Source: CAVPGH01 sp046726955
GTDB lineage: Bacteria; Acidobacteriota; Vicinamibacteria; Fen-336
Length of the DNA stretch: 12,674 bases
NCBI GenBank assembly: GCA_046726955.1
Contig: JBKPBQ010000432.1
Span: forward strand, 1-12,674
Direction of reading: 5' to 3'
Positions 1-6,336 of this stretch are shown here, piece by piece. The notes under the pieces were generated by a model, which saw nothing but the letters and a program-made list of their open reading frames with translations, ran no database searches and was not told the origin of the DNA. The first letter of the stretch is position 1; the number at the start of each line of letters is the position of its first letter. The position numbers and the translations under genes were made by a program.

Positions 1-1551
1 GTCGTGGGCCTCGTCGTCCTTCCCGTCGTCGGCCAGCCGGCAAACCTCGAAGCCCTGAAGAGCGAGGCGCTCCGGGAAATCGACCGCCGCGCGGTCTTCA
101 CGCAGCAGATGGTGGATCAGATCTTCAGCTACGCCGAGCTCGGGTTCCAGGAGCACGAGACGTCTCGCTACGTGACGGACGTCCTCAAAGCGAACGGATT
201 CGAGGTGGAGAGCGGCGTCGCGGGCATCCCGACCGCGTGGGTGGCGACCCATGGCTCCGGCAAGCCGGTGATCGCCTTCATGACCGACATCGACTGCATC
301 CCTCGCGCCTCGCAGAAGCCGGGGGTCGCGTATCACGACCCGATCATCGAGGGCGCGCCCGGCCATGGCGAGGGGCACAACTCGGGGCAGGCGGTGAACG
401 TCACCGCCGCGCTCGTCCTCCGCGAGCTGATGCAAAAGCACCACATCGCCGGCACGCTGAGGCTCTTCCCGGGTGTGGCGGAGGAGCTGCTGGGGACGAA
501 AGCGTTCCTGGTACGCGCCGGCCTCTTCAAGGACGTCGACGTCGTCCTGGGAGCGCACGTCGACGATGCCTTCGGCACGCAGTACGGCCAGTCGTTTGCG
601 CCGCAGGGGCTCGTCTCCGTCCAGTACTTCTTCCACGGAAAGGCCGCGCACGCGGCGATGGCCCCCTGGGACGGGCGCAGCGCGCTGGACGCGGTGGAGC
701 TCATGGACACCGCGTGGAACTTCCGCCGCGAGCACCTGCGTCTCCAGCAGCGCTCGCACTCCGTCATCATCAACGGGGGCGACCAGCCCAACGTGGTGCC
801 CTCGGAGGCCGCGGTCTGGTACTTCTTCCGCGAATTGGACTACCCCCGGATCCGGGAGAACTACGACCTCGGCAACACGATGGCCCAGGCCGCCACCATG
901 ATGACCGGCACGACGGTGACGCGGCGCTTGGTGGGCTCGGCCTGGCCGCCGAATTTCAACAAGGTCGTTGCCGAAGCCCAGCAGAGGAACATCGAGCGCG
1001 TGGGCATGCCGTCGTGGAGCGACGCCGACCAGACTTTGGCCCGGGCCCTTCAAAAGGAGATCGGTGCCCCGGTGGAGGGCCTCAAGTCCAAGGTCGACGA
1101 GCTCAAGCCGCCCTCGCCGGGAACCGAGCGCGGCGGGTCCGACGACATCGGCGACATCTCCTGGAACGTGCCCACGGTGTACCTGCGCTATCCCGCCAAC
1201 ATCCCCAACACTCCCGGGCACAGCTGGGTGGACGCCGTCGCCATGGCGACGCCCATCGCGCACAAGGGTTCGACGGCGGGAGCGAAGGCGCAGGCGCTCA
1301 CCGCGCTCGATTTCCTCCTGTCTCCTGTCCTCGTGAAGCAGGCGTGGGACTACTTCAACGACGTCCAGACGAAAGACTTGAAGTACACGCCGCTCGTCGC
1401 CCCGGAAGACCAGCCGGTCGTCGATCTGAACCGGGACAAGATGGAGAGGTTCCTGCCGCAGCTCAAGCAGTACTACTACGATCCGACGAGGTACAAGACG
1501 TACCTGGAGCAGCTGGGAATCGAGTACCCGACGGTGAGGAAGCAGGAGTGA
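1..1551 (+). CDS. M20-family metallohydrolase (AbgB-like amidohydrolase), 5'-partial, probably exported
   Basis: The gene is open to the left edge, so the true start is probably upstream. The first visible residues are hydrophobic and end in GQPA, like the tail of a signal peptide, after which the mature enzyme begins. Numbering from the GTG at base 4, M20 landmarks appear in order: TDID at 94-97, HGEGHN at 121-126, the catalytic/metal Glu pair E160-E161, a histidine ligand in GAHVDD (H185), a dimerisation domain from about 200 to 320, GGSDDIGDISW at 377-387, and the last ligand in PGHSW (H406). The SDDIGDISW and PGHSW blocks resemble p-aminobenzoyl-glutamate hydrolase subunit B and related amidohydrolases, which cleave amide bonds of N-acyl or aminoacyl conjugates. 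In many M20D enzymes a Cys ligand sits where E123 is here. The visible 515 residues are about family length. Family is sure; substrate is not. It is followed 70 bp later by a transporter gene. Confidence 0.88.
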   Translation, partial: VVGLVVLPVVGQPANLEALKSEALREIDRRAVFTQQMVDQIFSYAELGFQEHETSRYVTDVLKANGFEVESGVAGIPTAWVATHGSGKPVIAFMTDIDCIPRASQKPGVAYHDPIIEGAPGHGEGHNSGQAVNVTAALVLRELMQKHHIAGTLRLFPGVAEELLGTKAFLVRAGLFKDVDVVLGAHVDDAFGTQYGQSFAPQGLVSVQYFFHGKAAHAAMAPWDGRSALDAVELMDTAWNFRREHLRLQQRSHSVIINGGDQPNVVPSEAAVWYFFRELDYPRIRENYDLGNTMAQAATMMTGTTVTRRLVGSAWPPNFNKVVAEAQQRNIERVGMPSWSDADQTLARALQKEIGAPVEGLKSKVDELKPPSPGTERGGSDDIGDISWNVPTVYLRYPANIPNTPGHSWVDAVAMATPIAHKGSTAGAKAQALTALDFLLSPVLVKQAWDYFNDVQTKDLKYTPLVAPEDQPVVDLNRDKMERFLPQLKQYYYDPTRYKTYLEQLGIEYPTVRKQE

Positions 1552-1598
1552 CGCCGGCTCGGGCTCTTCGCTCCCGCGCCGATTGATCCCGGAGCCGC

Positions 1599-1621
1599 CG
1601 CCGGGGAAGATGCCCCCGGCG
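1599..1621 (+). promoter_or_regulatory. Hairpin abutting the transporter start codon, covering its ribosome-binding site
   Basis: CGCCGGGG (1599-1606) and CCCCGGCG (1614-1621) are exact reverse complements with a 7-nt loop. The ATG at 1622 follows at once. The only Shine-Dalgarno-like stretch, GGGGAAG (1603-1609), lies in the 5' arm and loop. Folded, it would hide the site; alternatively translation starts at ATG 1610 or TTG 1583. No T-run follows, so a terminator is unlikely. The stem is seen; a role is inference, and GC-rich DNA forms such stems by chance. Confidence 0.4.
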
Positions 1622-3784
1622 ATGGGCTTCACCGCCAAGATCCTGATCGGGCTCGGCCTCGGGGCGGGGGTGGGATTGTTCCTCGGGGAACGGGCGGAGC
1701 CCTTCCTCTTCGTCGGCGACGCCTTCGTCCGCCTTCTCGAGATGACGGTCCTGCCCTATCTGACGGTGTCGCTCGTCGGAGGCATCGGAAGGCTCGATCC
1801 CCGGCAGGCGAAGACGCTCTTCCTGCGCGTGGGCACGATCACGCTCGTGCTGTGGGCGGTCGCGCTCGGGGTCGTGCTCCTCATGCCGCTCGCGTTCCCC
1901 GCCATCCAGACCGCGTCCTTCTTCAGCACGACGCTCGTGGAGGACCGGCCGGCGGTCGACCTCGTCTCGCTCTACGTGCCCTCGAACCCGTTCAACTCCC
2001 TCGCGAACAGCGTGGTGCCCGCGGTGGTGGTGTTCAGCATCGTAGTGGGGGCGGCGCTCATGAACGCGCCCCGCAAGGAGCGGCTGCTCGACTCGCTGGC
2101 GGTGCTCGAGGACGCCCTGGCCCGGGCCAACCGCTTCCTCATCCGCCTCACTCCCATCGGCGTCTTCGCCATCGCCGCGCACTTCACGGGGACGGTGGAT
2201 CTCGGCCAGCTCGCGCGCCTCCGCGTGTACCTGATCGCGTACGGCGTCATGGCCCTCTTCGTCGCCCTCTACGTCCTCCCCGTCCTCATTGCGTGCGTGA
2301 CCCCGATCCCCGCCCGCCGCGTCCTCCGGTCGATGCGCGACGTGCTCATCACCGCCTTCATGACGGGCGACCTGTTCGTCGTCCTGCCCACGCTCATCGA
2401 TCGCTGCAAGGAGCTGCTGGCCGAGGTGGTCTCGGACGAGCAGGACCGCGCCCTGCCCGAGGTGATCGTCCCCGCGTTCTACAACTTCCCCAACGTGGCC
2501 AAGATCATGTCTTTGAGCTTCGTCCTCTTCGCCGCCTGGTACTCAGAGACCGCGCTCCGCCTCGTCGACTACCCGCGCCTCGTCGTGGCCGGTGTGGTGA
2601 GCCTGTTCGGCAGCGTCACCGGAGCGATCCCCTTCCTGCTCGACCTCGCGCGCGTGCCCATGGACACCTTCCAGCTCTTCATCGCCACGAGCGTCCTGAA
2701 CTCGCGCGTCGGCACGATCGCCGCCGCCATGCACATGGTCGTCATCGCGATCGTGGGAACCTACGCGCTTCGCGGCGGGCTTCGGATCTCTCCGGCACGC
2801 ATCGCCCGCGAGCTCCTCGTGGCCGCGGGCCTGGCCGGCTTGATCGTGGTCGGCCTCGGCTTGACGTTTCGCGCGATGGGGGCGGGCGAGTACGAAGGCG
2901 ACCGGCTGGCCCGCGGGATGGGTCTGCTCCGTCCTCCGGCGGAGCCCGCGGTGATCCTCCGTCAGGTGCCCGACCCCTTGCCTCTCCCCGAGGGGCCCGG
3001 TGCGTCCGTGCTCGACGCGGTCAAGAAGCGAGGGCTCGTCCGCGTGGGCTACGTGGAGGGCCAGGCCCCCTACACGTTCTTCAACGCGCGCGGTGAGCTG
3101 GTCGGCTTCGACGTCGAGATGGCCTACACGCTCGCCAGCGACCTCGGGGTCGCGCTCGAGCTCGCGCCGGTGCCGCGAGAGGGCCTCGCGGGCGCGCTCG
3201 AAGCCGGGCGCTACGACCTCGTCATGGGCGGCGTCTTCATGATCACGCGCCGGGTGGGCCAGCTCGACTTCTCGCCGCCCTACCTCGACGAGACTCTCTC
3301 GTTCGTGGTCCGGGACTATCGGCGCGCCGAGTTCTCGAGCGCCGCCTGGGTGAGGGGGCAAGAGGGTCTGCGTGTCGCCGCCCCCGATCTCCCGTACTTC
3401 CTCACGGTCCTGAGGCGGGAGTTCCCGAACCTCGAAGTCATCCCCGTCCCCATGCGCGACGTCGAGGGATTCCTGAGCGGACAAGGCGCGCCGGTGGACG
3501 CCGTGTGTCTCACGGCCGAGCGCGGTTCGTTCCTGACCTTGCTGCACCCGGCGTTCGCCGTCGCCGTTCCAAAGCCTCTCGACATCCGTCTGCCCCTGGC
3601 CTATCCCGTGAGCCGCCACGACCTCGAGATGACGCGGTATCTCGCGACGTGGATCGACCTCAAGAAGAAGGACGGCACGATCCAGGCGCTCTACGAGCAC
3701 TGGATCCTCGGGCGCGATCCCGGGTCGGGGAAGCACCGATGGTCGATCCTCCGCGACGTCCTGCACTACGGAGGGTCCCGGTAG
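1622..3784 (+). CDS. Dicarboxylate/amino-acid:cation symporter domain fused to a family-3 periplasmic solute-binding domain
   Basis: The 720-residue product has two parts. Residues 1-390 resemble the DAACS/glutamate transporter family (SDF): the N-terminus MGFTAKILIGLGLG is typical and fixes the start at ATG 1622, although ATG 1610 and TTG 1583 are in frame. The family has eight membrane segments and two re-entrant hairpins. Residues about 462-698 form a solute-binding protein family 3 domain: LVRVGY opening, GFDVEMA at 495-501, a YDLVMGG block, and a C-terminal KKKDGTIQALYEHWI block. Between them an extra hydrophobic helix (about 397-416) would carry the C-terminus across the membrane, putting the binding domain in the periplasm. 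The core lacks the SSS and NMDGT motifs and the Asp/Arg/Asn set of the classical substrate site. Family-3 domains usually bind polar amino acids or small carboxylates. Substrate and coupling ion are unknown. It lies between the M20 hydrolase and a small membrane protein on the same strand. Confidence 0.88.
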   Translation: MGFTAKILIGLGLGAGVGLFLGERAEPFLFVGDAFVRLLEMTVLPYLTVSLVGGIGRLDPRQAKTLFLRVGTITLVLWAVALGVVLLMPLAFPAIQTASFFSTTLVEDRPAVDLVSLYVPSNPFNSLANSVVPAVVVFSIVVGAALMNAPRKERLLDSLAVLEDALARANRFLIRLTPIGVFAIAAHFTGTVDLGQLARLRVYLIAYGVMALFVALYVLPVLIACVTPIPARRVLRSMRDVLITAFMTGDLFVVLPTLIDRCKELLAEVVSDEQDRALPEVIVPAFYNFPNVAKIMSLSFVLFAAWYSETALRLVDYPRLVVAGVVSLFGSVTGAIPFLLDLARVPMDTFQLFIATSVLNSRVGTIAAAMHMVVIAIVGTYALRGGLRISPARIARELLVAAGLAGLIVVGLGLTFRAMGAGEYEGDRLARGMGLLRPPAEPAVILRQVPDPLPLPEGPGASVLDAVKKRGLVRVGYVEGQAPYTFFNARGELVGFDVEMAYTLASDLGVALELAPVPREGLAGALEAGRYDLVMGGVFMITRRVGQLDFSPPYLDETLSFVVRDYRRAEFSSAAWVRGQEGLRVAAPDLPYFLTVLRREFPNLEVIPVPMRDVEGFLSGQGAPVDAVCLTAERGSFLTLLHPAFAVAVPKPLDIRLPLAYPVSRHDLEMTRYLATWIDLKKKDGTIQALYEHWILGRDPGSGKHRWSILRDVLHYGGSR

Positions 3785-3788
3785 AACG

Positions 3789-4442
3789 ATGTCCTTCCCG
3801 AAGGACGCGCTGGAATCCTTGATCCCCGCGAAGGGCGAGGGGCTGCCCTTCGCCGGCGGGTGCATGGGGACGGGCTGCCTTCACGTGGTCGCGAGCGGTC
3901 TGCTGATCGGCCTCGGCGCGGGGTTCCTCGGCCAGGAGGGAAGCCTGATCGTCCTGCCGTTCTGGGTGTTCATCGGCCTCTTCCAGTGGATCTATCTCGT
4001 CCCCGTGGCCCTGCTGCTGAGACGCCTCCGGTTCCAGGGGGCCACAAAGGGAGTTTGGGTCGGTGGAGTCGTCGGGGTCCTGCTCACCGCGCTCTACTGG
4101 GCGGGGCTCGCCGCGATGGGGGTTGTCTATCACCAGCAAGCCGAGGAGGCGCAGGAGTTCGCGCGGAAGCACCCGCTCGTCCACCGTGACGTGACGGGGA
4201 CGATCGTGGCGGCCGACGACACGCGGCTGGACGTGCAGACGGCCGAAGGTGTGGTCTCGATCGGGCTCGCGTCCACGACCCACTACATCCGAACCAACGG
4301 ACGGTTCGGGAACGAGGCGGCGACGCGCGCGATCGTGAAGGTCGGGTCGCCCGTGCGCGTCGAGGCGAGCTCGTTCGACGGCGGACCGCTCTACGCGGAC
4401 TACGTCGACATGGAGGTCCCGGACACCCCGCCTACGCCGTAG
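3789..4442 (+). CDS. Small membrane protein: three transmembrane segments plus a beta-rich C-terminal domain
   Basis: This is a 217-residue protein I cannot assign to a named family with certainty. Hydrophobic segments lie at about 31-48, 54-77 and 88-113, preceded by a short N-terminus with Cys at 25 and 30. The remaining 100 residues are soluble and look beta-rich: a GTIVAADDTRLDVQT block followed by valine-rich strands. This resembles the small OB-like DUF5666-type domains of envelope proteins. The ATG lies 4 nt after the transporter stop, with GGAGGG at 3770-3775 inside the end of that gene, so the two are probably cotranscribed and perhaps translationally coupled. A helper or envelope role next to the transporter is inference. 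Its 3' end overlaps the convergent gene by 11 bp. Confidence 0.75.
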   Translation: MSFPKDALESLIPAKGEGLPFAGGCMGTGCLHVVASGLLIGLGAGFLGQEGSLIVLPFWVFIGLFQWIYLVPVALLLRRLRFQGATKGVWVGGVVGVLLTALYWAGLAAMGVVYHQQAEEAQEFARKHPLVHRDVTGTIVAADDTRLDVQTAEGVVSIGLASTTHYIRTNGRFGNEAATRAIVKVGSPVRVEASSFDGGPLYADYVDMEVPDTPPTP

Positions 4443-5400
4443 CGCTTCCGCCGGTCAGGCGCGCGGCGACGTCGTAGCCCAGCTGCCGCAGCAGCATGAG
4501 GCCGAGCCCGCGCTCGAAGTGGAAGAACGGCTGGAAGACGACCTGCATGACGATCGGCAGGAAGCCCACGCAGCAGGTGAGGCAGCCTCCGATCGCGATC
4601 GCAATTCCGGTGGCGACCGCGAGCAGCAGCCGGAGCACGAGGTACAGCACGAACACGCCCGGCTGCGCGATGATCAGCGACTCGAGCAGGCGCACCGCGG
4701 CCTCGCAGGGCAGCCCGGTCGCGAGCTGCAGCGGAGCCACGAAGTCGCGGAGCAGCACCGAGGCGAGTGCCAGAAGCGGGAGGGCGAGCAGGAGAAGCGC
4801 GAGCACCGGGAGGATCGCCACGAGCGTGAGCCAGCCGGTCCCCTGCAGCCGGCCGGTGGCGAAAGCAAAGAGCGTGGCCCCGACGATGAGGGCGGCGACG
4901 AGCACGGTGAAGACGCCGGCCAGCGTGATGCCCAGGCTCCAGTCGAAGTAGGACGACGCCGCGGCCGCGTGCTCGCGCCAGGGCCGGCCCAGCTCGGCCC
5001 GTCCGGTCGCCACCGCGTCCGCGTACATGAGCACGCCCCGCGCGTTGACCCAGAGCACGGCGGCCGCCACGACCGCGAAGACGAGGAGCCCCACCACCGC
5101 CGCGGCGGCAACGAGCCCGGCGTGGGCGGAAAGCCACTCGCCCGCTCGCAGCAACGCCTCCTTCGCCTGCTCGAGATCGGGCCCCCATTCTTCCGGTGAA
5201 CGCGACCCGTGGCCGCCACCGCTCCCCGCCGAGCCGCCGCCGCCCCGCAGCGTGCGGCCGCACTGGTCGAGGAAGGCCAGCAGTCCGAGGACGATCCACT
5301 TTTCCGGCTTGATCGGGAAGAGCTGCCGGCGCGTGTGGCTGAAGGCGTCGCGGGCCGCGGCGAAGGGAGAGACGGGACCGGGGGACGGCGCTGTCGCCAT
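4432..5400 (-). CDS. Multi-pass membrane protein of unknown function
   Basis: The 322-residue product has a cytoplasmic-looking N-terminus with a FSHTRRQLFPIKPEKW block, a first weak hydrophobic segment at about 35-47, a Gly/Ser-rich linker (53-66), then strong membrane segments at about 95-118, 158-182, 191-217, 244-272 and 275-292. The layout and the FHFERGLGLMLL end resemble the widespread uncharacterised multi-pass proteins sometimes annotated as DUF7544 or glycerophosphodiesterase membrane-domain-like; no catalytic motif is visible. The start is supported by AGGAGG (minus strand, 5406-5411) 5 nt before the ATG. The gene is 45 bp downstream of the secreted HELAH protein on the same strand and may have its own promoter in that gap. 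Its stop codon lies inside the last codons of the convergent gene. Confidence 0.75.
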   Translation of the reverse strand: MATAPSPGPVSPFAAARDAFSHTRRQLFPIKPEKWIVLGLLAFLDQCGRTLRGGGGSAGSGGGHGSRSPEEWGPDLEQAKEALLRAGEWLSAHAGLVAAAAVVGLLVFAVVAAAVLWVNARGVLMYADAVATGRAELGRPWREHAAAASSYFDWSLGITLAGVFTVLVAALIVGATLFAFATGRLQGTGWLTLVAILPVLALLLLALPLLALASVLLRDFVAPLQLATGLPCEAAVRLLESLIIAQPGVFVLYLVLRLLLAVATGIAIAIGGCLTCCVGFLPIVMQVVFQPFFHFERGLGLMLLRQLGYDVAARLTGGSATA

Positions 5401-5420
5401 CGGTGCCTCCTGCTGGGAGG

Positions 5421-5430
5421 CGGCAGTCTA
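5421..5430 (-). promoter_or_regulatory. Putative -10 element TAGACT within TAGACTGCCG
   Basis: Read on the minus strand, TAGACT (5425-5430) fits a TAnnnT -10 box, 24 nt before the ATG of the multi-pass membrane protein, leaving room for a short leader containing AGGAGG. The same ten bases, TAGACTGCCG, occur before the nurA-like gene at 7048. No clear -35 hexamer lies 17 bp upstream. The match is seen; promoter function is inference. Confidence 0.4.
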
Positions 5431-5445
5431 CACTCGACGGGTCGT

Positions 5446-6213
5446 TCAGCGATCCCGGGCCAGCTCCCGGAGGACAGCGGCTTCCACGGCCTCCGCGTGC
5501 GCTTCGCACGAGGCGAGCACGGCCAGCGGCTCCCGAGAGAGACGCGCGAGCTCTTCGTAGACGGCTCCCCTGGGGCCCTTCGCTCGCGCGGCCCGGGAGA
5601 GGAGCTCCTCGATCGTGCCTTGCGCGACTTCGAGGTGCGCCAGGCGCTCGGGGCTCTCGAGGAAGTACTCCGCATGGGCCAGCTCGTGGGCGAGCACCTC
5701 GGCGAACCTCTCGACCTCGGTGAGACCCTCGAACCGGACGAAAGTCTCGATCGGGTCCGGCCCTCCGCTGGCCTTCGCGCGGCGAACGTTCTCGGGGCAG
5801 AGGCGGATCACGACGGCGTGCGTACGCCCCGCGGGGTCGACCCGCTCCACGCGGAAGATTCCGGCGGTCCCCGCCGGCAGGCGAGACGGACCAACCATCT
5901 CGACGTGCAGGGCGTGCCTGGAGCTTCTGGCCCAGTCCCACAACCGCCGCAACGTGGCCGACTTCGGGGCTCCCGTCGCATCGGAGGCGGCGACGACCTC
6001 CTCGATGGCGCGCCAGAGGCGAAGGTCGCCCTTGGAGAGGCGGTCGAGGAGGAAGCCGGTTTCCGTCGTCGGGGGTTGGGGAAGGACGGCCGGCGCCACC
6101 GCGGCGACGCGATTGGGTGCGCCTTTCGGGGCGGCGGCGGCTGCCGGTCCGGCGGCGACGCCCGTGGCGAGGACGACACAGAAACACCCGGCGACCTGCG
6201 TTCGGGTCGACAT
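5446..6213 (-). CDS. Secreted putative zinc metallopeptidase with HELAH motif
   Basis: The 255-residue protein opens with an Arg at position 4, a hydrophobic stretch (about 8-23) and an Ala-rich cleavage region ending near residue 28, fitting a Sec signal peptide. The key motif is AHELAHAEYF: H176, E177 and H180 form an HExxH zinc site in a helix. A likely third ligand is a Glu in the C-terminal helix CEAHAEAVEAAV (E237, E241 or E244), an arrangement common in gluzincin-like enzymes. The central region (about 100-150) looks beta-rich. I do not recognise a named peptidase family, and catalysis is inferred from the motif alone. The start is supported by GGAAGGAG on the minus strand (6220-6227), 6 nt upstream of the ATG. 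The gene is transcribed away from the winged-helix/FHA regulator and precedes the multi-pass membrane gene. Confidence 0.72.
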   Translation of the reverse strand: MSTRTQVAGCFCVVLATGVAAGPAAAAAPKGAPNRVAAVAPAVLPQPPTTETGFLLDRLSKGDLRLWRAIEEVVAASDATGAPKSATLRRLWDWARSSRHALHVEMVGPSRLPAGTAGIFRVERVDPAGRTHAVVIRLCPENVRRAKASGGPDPIETFVRFEGLTEVERFAEVLAHELAHAEYFLESPERLAHLEVAQGTIEELLSRAARAKGPRGAVYEELARLSREPLAVLASCEAHAEAVEAAVLRELARDR

Positions 6214-6214
6214 C

Positions 6215-6237
6215 GGCGGCTCCTTCCGCGAGCCGCC
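6215..6237 (-). promoter_or_regulatory. Hairpin overlapping the ribosome-binding site of the HELAH protein gene
   Basis: GGCGGCTC (6215-6222) and GAGCCGCC (6230-6237) are perfect complements around a 7-nt loop. In the minus-strand message the 3' arm ends one base before the ATG, and the Shine-Dalgarno GGAAGGAG is split between loop and stem. This could damp translation initiation; function is inferred. Confidence 0.4.
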
Positions 6238-6247
6238 TGGCCAGGCG
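6234..6247. repeat. Perfect 14-bp palindrome CGCCTGGCCAGGCG in the divergent intergenic region
   Basis: All seven base pairs are self-complementary with no spacer. It lies between the divergent HELAH protein and regulator genes and directly adjoins a second inverted repeat at 6248-6265. This position suits an operator for a dimeric regulator, possibly the adjacent winged-helix protein; that is inference. Confidence 0.5.
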
Positions 6248-6265
6248 TTCTTGCTTCACCAAGAA
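6248..6265. repeat. Inverted repeat TTCTTG-N6-CAAGAA in the divergent intergenic region
   Basis: Two exact 6-bp arms (6248-6253 and 6260-6265) flank a 6-nt spacer. The arms are AT-richer than the surroundings, and the repeat overlaps the proposed -35 box of the regulator gene. A bound dimer here could control both divergent genes. Site function is inferred. Confidence 0.5.
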
Positions 6266-6279
6266 TCGGCGCCTACCAT
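6251..6279 (+). promoter_or_regulatory. Putative sigma-70-type promoter for the winged-helix/FHA regulator
   Basis: TTGCTT (6251-6256) and TACCAT (6274-6279) are separated by 17 bp, giving fair matches to -35 and -10 hexamers with ideal spacing. The -10 box is 57 nt before the ATG at 6337, leaving a leader of about 50 nt. The -35 box overlaps the 6248-6265 inverted repeat, which would allow repression. Confidence 0.4.
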
Positions 6280-6336
6280 TCGGATGTCCTCAGGGACGCG
6301 TGAGGATTGCGTCGCCTTCGGTCTCGGACGAGGCCT

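Noticed and set aside
2543..3865. A 440-codon minus-strand frame opposite the transporter fusion
   Set aside because: His/Arg/Glu-rich shadow; the plus strand encodes clear transporter and binding-protein domains.
4432..4480. A bidirectional terminator between the convergent genes
   Set aside because: The region is coding up to both stops and shows no strong stem with a T-run.
6175..6186. A possible lipobox VAGC at residues 7-10 of the HELAH protein
   Set aside because: The Cys is too near the N-terminus with no hydrophobic core before it; the hydrophobic stretch follows it, so an ordinary signal peptide fits better.
4400..6262. A 620-codon minus-strand frame spanning the membrane and HELAH genes
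   Set aside because: It is an out-of-frame reading, Arg/Gly/Pro-rich without domains, across two genes that have signal peptide, membrane segments and good ribosome-binding sites in another frame.
5209..6303. A 364-codon plus-strand frame opposite the HELAH gene
   Set aside because: Composition is charged and low in hydrophobics with no recognisable domain; the minus-strand gene explains the region.
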